A stretch of 64,000 bases of DNA from Promethearchaeota archaeon (GTDB lineage: Archaea > Asgardarchaeota > Lokiarchaeia > Sigyniarchaeales > SOKP01), in contig JAGXNO010000005.1 in the NCBI GenBank assembly GCA_019894975.1, positions 1 to 64,000 of the forward strand, read 5' to 3'. Positions within the stretch are counted from its first letter, which is position 1. Every line of letters starts with the position of its first letter. The notes under the pieces are model-generated. The model had not been told where the DNA came from. It saw only the letters and a list, made by a program, of their open reading frames with translations, and did not search any database. Positions 52,737-61,616 of this stretch are shown in pieces. The position numbers and the translations under genes are program-made.

Positions 52737-53654
52737 ATGATTAAAGACGAGTCAGAATATAGTAAAGAAGAATTGGAACGTCTACTAAAGGAAAAGCAAG
52801 GAAATTTAGAAGAGCTAGAAAAAATTAGTAAGAATTCTATCTATATGAAAGAATTAAGTGATATCGCTTTGATACAGCTTCAGTTAGAACGTTATATTGA
52901 CTCAGAAAAGAATTACTTGATATGTCTAAAACATTTTGAATTGCAAAAAGATAGATTAGGACAAGCTAGTGTTTACGGGATATTAGGGACATTATTTTTT
53001 AAAATGGGTGATTATCTAAAATCTATAGATTATTATGAAAAAGCATACGAGATATCTGAAGACTTAATGCAAAATCAAGAGCAAATTATATGCTTAAAGG
53101 GAATTGGCGCAAATTTGATAAAATTAAACAAATTGGATGAAGCCTGTGACATTTTTTTTGATTGTAGTGCTTTATGTTCCGATAATAATGATATTTACAA
53201 CTTATTAGATTGTCTAGGAAACCTTATATTCATTCATGAAAAGGATGAAAAATGGGACGTTGTTTTTGAATTGTATATGAAAACATTAAAAGCTTTTAGA
53301 GAATTAGAAGACGCTAAAGGAATCATTACTTCGTATTATAACTTAGGAATACTTGAAAAGAGAAATAATAATATGAGGGAAGCTTTACGATATTTTAAAA
53401 AAGGTACTAACAATGCAATTGATTCTAACATTGCTGAATTAATTATTAAAGGATTAGGCTATGTTGGAGAATCTTTGTTTCATTTAGGAGAAATAAAGGA
53501 AGCAAAAAATCAATTCATTAAAGCTTTGTATTTAGCAAACAAAATTAATGCAGAGAATGCTAAAGCTCAGTTACGTATCTTACTTCAGTCACTTGGGTTA
53601 AATGATAAACAGATTACAGATGAATTAGAAGGGATTGATGAAAGCAGGAAATAG
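52737..53654 (+). CDS. Tetratricopeptide repeat protein
   Basis: A 305-residue alpha-solenoid with about six TPR-like units (for example YGILGTLFFKMGDYLKSIDY and YYNLGILEKRNNNMREALRY). No enzymatic domain or signal. It lies 39 nt after the C_GCAxxG gene on the same strand. It is a likely scaffold for protein-protein contacts. The function is unknown. The stop is only 4 nt from the convergent enoyl-CoA hydratase gene. Confidence 0.78.
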   Translation: MIKDESEYSKEELERLLKEKQGNLEELEKISKNSIYMKELSDIALIQLQLERYIDSEKNYLICLKHFELQKDRLGQASVYGILGTLFFKMGDYLKSIDYYEKAYEISEDLMQNQEQIICLKGIGANLIKLNKLDEACDIFFDCSALCSDNNDIYNLLDCLGNLIFIHEKDEKWDVVFELYMKTLKAFRELEDAKGIITSYYNLGILEKRNNNMREALRYFKKGTNNAIDSNIAELIIKGLGYVGESLFHLGEIKEAKNQFIKALYLANKINAENAKAQLRILLQSLGLNDKQITDELEGIDESRK

Positions 53655-53658
53655 GATT

Positions 53659-54441
53659 TCATGAAAACTTTGAAAAATCAGGTTTTCTTTTTTCAAAAAA
53701 TGCTTTAAAAGCTTCCTGAGCTTCAGGAGATCTCTGTCGTCTTAAAAATTCAGTCATTTCAGCAGGCATTAGTTTTTCAAGAATCCCCGCATAGTATTTT
53801 TTAATATACGCTTTTATTTGTCGTAAAGCCTCTGGAGGTTTTTCTGCTAACCTTTCAGCTAAAAGAATTACTTCACTTATAAGGGCATTTTCTGGATAGA
53901 TTTTGTTTACCATTCCAATTTCTTGAGCTTCTTCAGCACTAAACCAATCTCCAAAGAAAAATAATTCCGCCGCTCGTTGACGTCCAATTAATTCTGGTAG
54001 TAGAAATGTGGATCCAATCTCAGGGATTAATCCTAAATTAACAAATGGAAATTGAAACCTAGTACCCTCAGCAGCATATACTAAATCAAAATGTAATAGC
54101 ATAGTAACTCCCACCCCAATTGCATATCCGTGCACAGCAGCTAGTATCGGTTTCCTAGATTTTAAAAGTAAATCTATCCAACTTCTAGTTGGCTGGGTTC
54201 TTGGTCCAGGATCCAGATCTTGAAAATCTTTTAAATCATTTCCTGCGCAAAAACATTTTCCATTACCATAGATTAAAATAACCCTAATTTTTGGATCAAT
54301 TTCGGCTCTTTCTATTCCTTCAGCAAGTCCATCATACATAACTCTTGTGAGAGCATTCCTTTTCGCGTCTCTATTAAAAATTATCTGAAATACTCCTTTT
54401 TCGGATTTAAATATGATTTGATCATCCAATTTCATAAGCAT
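53659..54441 (-). CDS. Enoyl-CoA hydratase/isomerase family protein
   Basis: A 260-residue crotonase-fold enzyme. FCAGNDL (64-70) and HGYAIGVGV (104-112) form the oxyanion hole. The single acidic residue of the active site is E141 in IPEIGST, placing it with one-acid crotonases such as isomerases, and KPDFS ends the protein. Together with the copy near 7 kb it gives two crotonases for acyl-CoA use. No strong ribosome binding site; an ATG two codons on (54435) is equally possible. Confidence 0.87.
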   Translation of the reverse strand: MLMKLDDQIIFKSEKGVFQIIFNRDAKRNALTRVMYDGLAEGIERAEIDPKIRVILIYGNGKCFCAGNDLKDFQDLDPGPRTQPTRSWIDLLLKSRKPILAAVHGYAIGVGVTMLLHFDLVYAAEGTRFQFPFVNLGLIPEIGSTFLLPELIGRQRAAELFFFGDWFSAEEAQEIGMVNKIYPENALISEVILLAERLAEKPPEALRQIKAYIKKYYAGILEKLMPAEMTEFLRRQRSPEAQEAFKAFFEKRKPDFSKFS

Positions 54442-54608
54442 AGTTCTAAATATTTTTGATATAATAATAGTAAGTATAGCATTATTTTAAAGAAGAAAGA
54501 TTTAGAAAATAAACATTTAAATCAGACAATAACTTCTTTAAGTTCTTATTTAATTACAAGCTCAGATGACTCATAGAGAGAGACTTTACAACCTGTTATT
54601 TCAAAAAC

Positions 54609-54761
54609 TTATTTATTATAATTTTTATAATCTACTTTTTCTGCTTTTCTGAGAGAATCTGCAGCTCCACATTTATCACAGTATTCTTGTTTTGTGTGTG
54701 CAAATTCCCCACATTTATTACAGATATAAGGATAAGTTCTCTTGAAAAGTTTTGTGTCCAA
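54609..54761 (-). CDS. Small zinc-ribbon protein, 50 aa
   Basis: A minus-strand frame from a TTG (54761) to TAA (54609) encodes 50 residues with two CxxC knuckles, ICNKCGEFAH and YCDKCGAADS, flanked by basic residues. The pattern is a treble-clef/zinc-ribbon fold of the kind fused to many Asgard proteins. No ATG is available in frame and the ribosome binding site is weak (GTGAAT), so the start is uncertain. It lies alone in what would otherwise be a 638-nt gap. Confidence 0.55.
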   Translation of the reverse strand: MDTKLFKRTYPYICNKCGEFAHTKQEYCDKCGAADSLRKAEKVDYKNYNK

Positions 54762-55079
54762 AATTATTCACTGCTTAGTACTCTTTTCATGTTAAAAAAA
54801 ATTGATCAGTAAAAAGTTTTTGTATGATTTTATAATTCTTTCAAGATACAAAGTTACATATGAAATTCTGAAGAAATATTACAAAAATTATCTATATTAG
54901 CTTTTTGTGAAGAAAATCCCTAAATTATGAATCATTCAATAATACTGGATACTCCGGAAGGATTTATCTTCATTTAAGATAATGGCTTTAATGATATTTC
55001 TTTTAATTAATTATAAATAAGCTAATTTTCATTTTTTAATAAAGCTATTTTAGAAAAAAAATTTAAAATTTTAATATCT
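54762..55079. other. Non-coding stretch
   Basis: 318 nt, AT-rich, with a TTTAAAA box just before the ATG at 55080 consistent with a leaderless promoter. No other gene, repeat or structure seen. Confidence 0.35.
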
Positions 55080-56501
55080 ATGAAAATTTGCCCTTACTGT
55101 AGCCAATTAATTGAAGATAACCATCCTTATTGCCCAAATTGCAACAAACCTTTAATTTCAAATTTAGAGAAATCCGTAGATAAAAACGTTAATCTTGAAT
55201 CTAGTGAATCTGACCCTTTTTCTTTTGATGTGGATGAGCAAGATGAAATATATGAGGAGACAATCATAAAAGATGATGAAATAGATCGGAAAATACAGGA
55301 AATTGATGAAGTCTTAGAAAGAAATGAAATTTTAGGGGATCCTATACCAGGATCATTGCTACTAGAGAAATCGAGTTTATATTACAAAAAAAGAGATTTA
55401 CCTAATGCTTTAAGAAATCTTGAATTAGCCTTAAGAAATTTTGAAGAGGAAGATGATTTATTTAATGTAGCAATTTGTCATAATGAAATTGGACTAATGC
55501 AAGAAGACACAGGATATTTTGATCAAGCTATTTATCATTTTAATAGATCTCTTGAAATTCTTAAAGAGGTAAATGACAACCAAAAAGTTATCAAAGTTCT
55601 AAATAATTTAGGAAATATTTATTATTCAATTAAAGATTTAGAACATTCTTACAAATTTTATCAAGAAGCTCTTGATATATCTAAACAAGAAAATCTAATT
55701 TATGAAGAAGTAAAAACTTCAAGCAATTTAGTCGAAGTTCTTTACTTACTTAAGGATTATGATCGAATTAAGAGAATTTTAGCCCGGAATTTTGAATTTT
55801 TCGAGCAAGAAGAAGATGGTTATGGAATAATCGCAACTAAAATAAAATATGGCAAACTATATTACTATATAGGAACGGACTACGATTTAGCAAGTGAGGA
55901 GCTTAAAATGGCCTTACAATTAATAGAAAGGGTCGATAATAGTCTTTCCGTTTTTATTAGGGCGAAATTGGAATGGGAATGTTACCTATACCTTGGAAGA
56001 ATAAATTTAATGTGGAATAATCTTGATTTTGCTGAAAATTACTTTGTTAAAAGCCTTGAAGCTGTCAGAATATTCGAAATTGGCGAAAATATTAATGAAG
56101 GACAAGTAATAGAAAATTTAGCTGAATTATATAATACAAAAGGGGAAACTGAAAAAAGTAATGAATATTATAACCTTTCTTGCGAAATTTACTATAAATT
56201 CGGAAATAATAAGAAATGCGCTCAAATCAAAATTAAAATCAGTGAAAATTATCTAAATATTGACGATAAGTCAACAGCAATAAAGATTTTACACGAAGCT
56301 TTAGATATTTATGAAAATCTCCGTTATACAAAAGAACTTGCAGACATACACGATAAATTGGGAGACATTTATATTAGTAAAAGAAGTTCTGATATTGCGC
56401 TAGAACATTATGAAAAAGCACGAGTTTATTATTTTGAACTTGAAGATGAAGATAGCCTGAGGATAATCGAAGGGAAAATTAAGTCTTTACAGAATGATTA
56501 A
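55080..56501 (+). CDS. Zinc-ribbon and TPR protein
   Basis: A 473-residue protein. The N-terminal CPYCSQLI and YCPNCNKPL form a zinc ribbon (residues 4-24), followed by an acidic linker of about 60 residues. Eight or so TPR units then run to the C-terminus (for example AICHNEIGLMQEDTGYFDQA, VLNNLGNIYYSIKDLEHSYK). Likely a soluble adaptor. No ribosome binding site, so a leaderless transcript is probable. It ends 3 nt from a convergent acetyltransferase. Confidence 0.8.
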   Translation: MKICPYCSQLIEDNHPYCPNCNKPLISNLEKSVDKNVNLESSESDPFSFDVDEQDEIYEETIIKDDEIDRKIQEIDEVLERNEILGDPIPGSLLLEKSSLYYKKRDLPNALRNLELALRNFEEEDDLFNVAICHNEIGLMQEDTGYFDQAIYHFNRSLEILKEVNDNQKVIKVLNNLGNIYYSIKDLEHSYKFYQEALDISKQENLIYEEVKTSSNLVEVLYLLKDYDRIKRILARNFEFFEQEEDGYGIIATKIKYGKLYYYIGTDYDLASEELKMALQLIERVDNSLSVFIRAKLEWECYLYLGRINLMWNNLDFAENYFVKSLEAVRIFEIGENINEGQVIENLAELYNTKGETEKSNEYYNLSCEIYYKFGNNKKCAQIKIKISENYLNIDDKSTAIKILHEALDIYENLRYTKELADIHDKLGDIYISKRSSDIALEHYEKARVYYFELEDEDSLRIIEGKIKSLQND

Positions 56502-56504
56502 TCC

Positions 56505-57182
56505 TTAATTAATTTCAAAATCTTCTTTTTTGTACACTTTTCTCTCGTATTCTTCAAATCCAATACCATTCATGAATGCATATGAACGTAAATTATCTCT
56601 ATATACTTCTGCTCTAATTTCTTTCACATTATTATAATTTTCCTTTATAAAATTCCATATATAAGCACCTAATATTTTACCTAAACCCCTTCTTTGGAAT
56701 CTGGGGATTACTGCTAACGCTGCAATTATTGCATATTCATTTTGTTCTCCCTCAAAATCAAGCAGAACGAAAGCTGCATCAATACCGTAAACTTTTGCTA
56801 TAAGAAAAACAGTTTCTGGATGTTCAAGAATAGTTGACAGATCAGTTTTTGTTATAGGACGAAAGGGAGTATTACTCGTTAACCAAGCTCGATTATAAAT
56901 GTTTTTAAGACTCTCTAGATCTTCCTTTTTCGCCTGTCGAATTTTTGCTTTAAGGATATTGTGTTCTACTTTTTGTTTTAACTCCTCTTCAAACTCTTTG
57001 GTGATATCTTTAACCGAAAGTTTCATTTGGATATAAACCATCCCATCTTTATAGAGTTCTTCTACTTTCTCATCAACAATATCCTTATGTTTTTTTTTCT
57101 TTTCTATTGAGAGAAATAACGCTCTAATTCTTCTCTTTTTAAGATCAACTTTTTTACTACGCTCTAGTTTAGATCCAAACAT
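56505..57182 (-). CDS. GNAT acetyltransferase with basic N-terminal extension
   Basis: A 225-residue protein from ATG 57182 (TTG 57188 also possible). A lysine/arginine-rich N-terminal ~90 residues (KKVDLKKRRIRALFLS) precede a GNAT domain in which ALAVIPRFQRRGLGKILG is strand 4 with the acetyl-CoA loop and RSYAFMNGIGFEEYER is the last strand. The substrate is unknown. The 19-nt gap to the coiled-coil gene upstream suggests one operon with it. Confidence 0.78.
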   Translation of the reverse strand: MFGSKLERSKKVDLKKRRIRALFLSIEKKKKHKDIVDEKVEELYKDGMVYIQMKLSVKDITKEFEEELKQKVEHNILKAKIRQAKKEDLESLKNIYNRAWLTSNTPFRPITKTDLSTILEHPETVFLIAKVYGIDAAFVLLDFEGEQNEYAIIAALAVIPRFQRRGLGKILGAYIWNFIKENYNNVKEIRAEVYRDNLRSYAFMNGIGFEEYERKVYKKEDFEIN

Positions 57183-57206
57183 AATCAATAAATTAGAATT
57201 TCAGAA

Positions 57207-58835
57207 TTAAGGTAATAAATTTAATTTTTCTCGGATTTTATTTTCAATGCTTTCAGTAATGAGAATACTCTCTTTTAATTTTGAGATACCAAGTTGTATT
57301 TTCTTCTTGAGATTAACGTCTTTTATCAAATTTTTTCTTTCAGATGAGAATTCAAAATTAGATCTTACTGCCATATTATCTTCAATGATTTCACCTAAAG
57401 AGTTTTTTAATTTCATCATGGGATCTGATATATTTACATAAATATTGTTTGGATCGTTTGTGACATACCCCGGAAATAAAATATTCATATATTCTTCTGT
57501 TTCTTTTTCAATAAACATTACATATATAGGCATATAAATCCATTGAATCGGTCTTGAAAACAATTCTGATTGAGTATCCGTCAATGACCACTTAATTAAC
57601 TCTTGGGCTTCTTGATGACATGCATTATGTTTAATTCGTATTATTTCCTTTATATTGGTAAATATAGTTTCAATCCTTTCTGATTGTGTTTTTAACTCCG
57701 CAATTTTTTCTTCTTTTTCGATCCCAAATTCAGATAATAATTTGTCTCTATCTTTTAATTTTACATCCTGTGATTCTCTAAATTCTTCTAGTTTACTATT
57801 AGCTTCTTGATCTATTTGATTAGCCCTCTCTTTCAGTTCAATAAATCTTTGTTGTAGAACTTCAAGTGATTTTAAAAAATTCTCTCCTTCGGCTTTTAAA
57901 TAATTAAAATGATTCTGGAAATGAGGTAAAATATCTGTGAAAACTCTACTCTTAAGAGTATCGCTATTAACGAAAAATTTATTCTTTTTAAGTATCTCCT
58001 CAAGATTTCTCTCAGATGTTTTAAACAATGTTGACATGCCCTCAATTATTTTTTTTTTCTCTTCTACATTCCATTGATCTATCTTATCTTGCTCCAATTT
58101 TCTTTTATGATCAATTTGAGAGGGATCTATCGTCGAAGATGCTTTATTGATTTGGCTTGAATATCTAGTATCAAGATCCTTCAGCTGTACATTTAAATCT
58201 ACTAACCATTTAGTAACTTCCTTTTCTATTAATTCCACCTGAGTATTCCATCTATAAGCGTTTCCCTTCATTGTATTGATTATATTCCGATAATTCTCTG
58301 CAATAGTTAATGCATTTTCCGTAGTAATACTATGATCTAACACAGTATAATCAATAATAGGTTTGTAATCTGTCAAGGGGATTATTTTTGTTAATGTTTG
58401 AAGAAATTCTGGATTTATTAAACCATCCAGCTTGAGTGAATGATATTCAGACTCTTCTCCCTCTCCTAATTCTTCTGCTTCTGTATCTTTATAAGTTAAA
58501 ATTTCAATTAACTTATTTAATTCTTCTAATTTTGTTCTATTTTCAACATTTCGTAGAATATGACCAACTAAGGGCTGACGGGGAGGGTTTGAAAACTTAT
58601 CACTCTTTCTAAAAAGACCTAATCCATCCAGCATAATATGAGTAGCAATAACTCCTTGGATACTTAATATAGGCCAAAGAAGTCTTGAAAAGGAAACAAT
58701 TTTTTCGTTTATACCTAATTCTTTCGTTAAAAGATAAAATGCAAGTGCTAATTCATCATTTCCTTGAATAAAAGAACGCTTTGTATTTTTATCTATAAAA
58801 AGAGGTAATAAATATTGGTTACCGTGTACAGACAA
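57207..58835 (-). CDS. Large coiled-coil protein of unknown function
   Basis: A 542-residue protein. An N-terminal ~130-residue domain (QYLLPLFIDKNTKRSFIQGN...HIMLDGLGLF) precedes long helices at about 190-420 with strong coiled-coil character (ERANQIDQEANSKLEEFRES). A C-terminal ~100-residue folded region holds IQWIYMPIYVMFIEKETEEY. No membrane segment and no motif for ATP or metal. It starts at TTG 58835 with TAGGAGAA 7 nt upstream. No family recognised. The layout suggests a structural or tethering protein. Confidence 0.6.
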   Translation of the reverse strand: MSVHGNQYLLPLFIDKNTKRSFIQGNDELALAFYLLTKELGINEKIVSFSRLLWPILSIQGVIATHIMLDGLGLFRKSDKFSNPPRQPLVGHILRNVENRTKLEELNKLIEILTYKDTEAEELGEGEESEYHSLKLDGLINPEFLQTLTKIIPLTDYKPIIDYTVLDHSITTENALTIAENYRNIINTMKGNAYRWNTQVELIEKEVTKWLVDLNVQLKDLDTRYSSQINKASSTIDPSQIDHKRKLEQDKIDQWNVEEKKKIIEGMSTLFKTSERNLEEILKKNKFFVNSDTLKSRVFTDILPHFQNHFNYLKAEGENFLKSLEVLQQRFIELKERANQIDQEANSKLEEFRESQDVKLKDRDKLLSEFGIEKEEKIAELKTQSERIETIFTNIKEIIRIKHNACHQEAQELIKWSLTDTQSELFSRPIQWIYMPIYVMFIEKETEEYMNILFPGYVTNDPNNIYVNISDPMMKLKNSLGEIIEDNMAVRSNFEFSSERKNLIKDVNLKKKIQLGISKLKESILITESIENKIREKLNLLP

Positions 58836-59012
58836 GAATATTCTCCTACTTTATAAATTGTTTTATTAAAAAATAAATCTAAATATATTAAATTTATAGT
58901 GATTCGGTTTTAAAATTTTAATCTTTTTTTAGAAAATAATAAAAAACTAGGTGCTCAATTATTATAGATTTGTCTTTAAGTAAGAAAAATAGGAGAATTT
59001 ATCCTTATGAGA

Positions 59013-59873
59013 TTATTTGAGTTGTTCATAGTTATTAGCCATTACCAATATGAGGAGTGCTAACAATATTAATAATGTTGGTAATATCGCCTTAACATGA
59101 GGTAAATCTGCTACGTCAAGTGCGCCCTGTAATATCCTTCCTCCTATGAAATACAAAAGGAACCCAATAGCGTTTAAAGCATAAGATTTTCTTAATACTC
59201 CAAAAGTTTTCCAGGCAAGATATACAAAGATAAATGGAATTAATGCTAAGAATAACGGCATAAAAATGAAATTAAACAATAATCTCCCGAGAGGATATTC
59301 CCATGAACCAATTTTCACAGTGATAATATTAGGGGATATACCATATTGGCTTGGAAAATCTGGATCCATAAAAAGCAGTTCAGATAACGATAATGAAAGA
59401 ATTCCTATAACAACAGGAACGATAACTAGGGCTAAACGAACTAGTAATTTAATGTTATTTTTATTTCTGAACCAATCTTCAACAGATTTACTTTTATCTT
59501 TGTTTTTTTCAATCTGAGTATCTGGAGGAAATAATAATATTCCCAACACCCCAACAGCACAAGCAGTACCAACCCAGGTAAAAAATGTTGCTAATCGATA
59601 GTTAATCATTAAAAATTCTACTACTTCCGCCCCATTACCTACATCAAATAATTCTGGGCCGAAGAAATAATATATTATGAAAAATACTCTCGCAATCCCA
59701 AAACACAAAAAGAACAAACTAAAGAATAGCCAGTATATTTTTTTTGTTGTTCGAAACCTTATGAATAGGAAGTAGAAAAACAATAGAAAGAAATACCCGA
59801 CGATTATAAAATATAACCCTAATTCGAGAGCGTCCCAAAACCCAAAATATTGAAAAGTATCTTGAAACAACAT
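59013..59873 (-). CDS. Seven-helix membrane protein of unknown function
   Basis: A 286-residue hydrophobic protein with about seven membrane segments, opening FWDALELGLYFIIVGYFFLL and ending ILPTLLILLALLILVMANN. A short loop (PPDTQIEKNKDKSKSVEDWF) is cytoplasmic by charge. The topology resembles the protein at 16058-16825 and 7TM sensor-type modules, but there is no signalling domain. Divergent from the GlyRS gene with a 118-nt spacer. Function unknown. Confidence 0.6.
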   Translation of the reverse strand: MLFQDTFQYFGFWDALELGLYFIIVGYFFLLFFYFLFIRFRTTKKIYWLFFSLFFLCFGIARVFFIIYYFFGPELFDVGNGAEVVEFLMINYRLATFFTWVGTACAVGVLGILLFPPDTQIEKNKDKSKSVEDWFRNKNNIKLLVRLALVIVPVVIGILSLSLSELLFMDPDFPSQYGISPNIITVKIGSWEYPLGRLLFNFIFMPLFLALIPFIFVYLAWKTFGVLRKSYALNAIGFLLYFIGGRILQGALDVADLPHVKAILPTLLILLALLILVMANNYEQLK

Positions 59874-59991
59874 AATATATCATTCATTTTAATCATTTTA
59901 AATAATATTATTATCTTTTAGTTGTATAAAAATTTATTTTAATTTTGATTTTAATCAAATACAAATATTATCAATTACTTTAAAAATCTAT

Positions 59992-61479
59992 ATGAAAATC
60001 GAGAATAGCATTGAGACGTTTAACTCATTAGTAAAACGTCGTGGGTTCATTTGGGGGCCATCCCCCGAAATTTATGGTGGATTTGCAGGATTTTATTCAT
60101 ACGGTCCGGCAGGGATGGCTCTAAAGAATAATGTGTTAGATCTATTTAGACAGGAATGTCGTTATTTTGGTTTTGGGGAGGTTGAGTGCCCAACGGTCTT
60201 ACCAAGTATCGTTTGGGAAGCTTCGGGGCACTTAGAAAGATTTATTGATCCTGTAATCAGATGTAATAAATGCAATACAATGTATCGGGCAGATAAATTT
60301 CTTCAAGAAAACCTTCCAAATCTTATGATTGATGGTTTATCATTTGAGGAAATGGAGAATTTAATTAAAAAACATGAATTAACTTGTCCTAAATGCGGTA
60401 ATCCTTTCCAAAATATTGAAGAATATAATTTGATGCTTAAAACATCTGTAGGAAACAATGTAACAGCATATTTACGACCTGAAACAGCTACTACAACATA
60501 TTTACTCTTCAATCGATTGGATCAAGATGCACGAAGACAATATCCTATTAAAGTCTACCAATTTGGTAAAGCTTATAGAAATGAGATCTCACCTAGACAA
60601 GGGGTTCTACGAATGAGATCTTTCGACCAATTCGAACTACAAATGTTTATCAGTAAAGAACAGGAAATGCAGTTTGAGGATTATGAAGAAGTGAAAAATA
60701 TCAAACTACCCCTATTAGACTGGAAACTTCAAGAAAAAGGAATAAATAAGCCTAAACTTATTTCTCTTGATACAGCTATAACAAATAAGACTCTTAAAAA
60801 ACCTGCTTACGCCTATTGCCTATACGTGGCGCATTACTTAACAACAATTTTGGATATTCCACAAGAATTAATTAGATTTAGACAACACTCAATTAATGAA
60901 AGAGCTCATTATGCCGACGATGCGTGGGATTTAGAAATTAAAACAAGACAATTTGGGTGGGTTGAGATATGTGGTATCCATGATAGAACTGATTATGATT
61001 TGAAACGGCATGCTGAATATTCGAAGCAGAATTTTGAAGTGCAAATGAGTTCTGATTCAAATGTCAAGGAAACACCTCAAGTTCTTGAGATTGCCTTTGG
61101 TATTGATAGAATTTTATATTGTTTACTCGAAACTACTTTTAATGTTGATCAGGGAAGAATTATATTAAAATTGAATTCAAGATTGGCACCAAATACGGTA
61201 GCAGTATTTCCGCTTGTTCGGAATAAAGAGGATATCAAAATCTTGTCATTGAAGGTCCACAGAGAGTTATTAGAAAATCGAATAGGCTCTTTTTATGATT
61301 CTGCTGGATCTATAGGTAAAAGATATCGAAGACAGGATGAGATAGGTACAAAATGGTGTGTTACTATAGACTATGAGTCTTTAGAAGATAAAAAAGCTAC
61401 CCTTAGAGATCGAGATTCGATGGACCAATCTCGGATTGATATTTCAGATCTTTCAGAAATAATAAAAATGAAACAATGA
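59992..61479 (+). CDS. glyS: Glycyl-tRNA synthetase, archaeal/eukaryal type
   Basis: A 495-residue class II synthetase charging tRNA-Gly. RGFIWGPSPEIYGGFAGFYS opens the catalytic domain. A zinc ribbon with C91, C94, C132 and C135 is inserted next. Class II motif 2 is AYRNEISPRQGVLRMRSFDQ (195-214), and motif 3 is GIDRILYCLLE. A C-terminal anticodon-binding domain is present (VAVFPLVRNKEDIKILSLKV). It is shorter than eukaryal enzymes because of smaller insertions. Leaderless, with a run of A/T before the ATG. This is a good archaeal marker. Confidence 0.95.
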   Translation: MKIENSIETFNSLVKRRGFIWGPSPEIYGGFAGFYSYGPAGMALKNNVLDLFRQECRYFGFGEVECPTVLPSIVWEASGHLERFIDPVIRCNKCNTMYRADKFLQENLPNLMIDGLSFEEMENLIKKHELTCPKCGNPFQNIEEYNLMLKTSVGNNVTAYLRPETATTTYLLFNRLDQDARRQYPIKVYQFGKAYRNEISPRQGVLRMRSFDQFELQMFISKEQEMQFEDYEEVKNIKLPLLDWKLQEKGINKPKLISLDTAITNKTLKKPAYAYCLYVAHYLTTILDIPQELIRFRQHSINERAHYADDAWDLEIKTRQFGWVEICGIHDRTDYDLKRHAEYSKQNFEVQMSSDSNVKETPQVLEIAFGIDRILYCLLETTFNVDQGRIILKLNSRLAPNTVAVFPLVRNKEDIKILSLKVHRELLENRIGSFYDSAGSIGKRYRRQDEIGTKWCVTIDYESLEDKKATLRDRDSMDQSRIDISDLSEIIKMKQ

Positions 61480-61616
61480 GAATAAATCCATATATTTTTG
61501 CTTAATATTCTGATCTTTTTGATCCTTTCAGAAAAAATTTTAAAGAGAAGGATTTTTTAAAAATATAATTTAAAAATTAAACTATTAATTAAAATATACG
61601 TCTTGTTTAATCTGAA

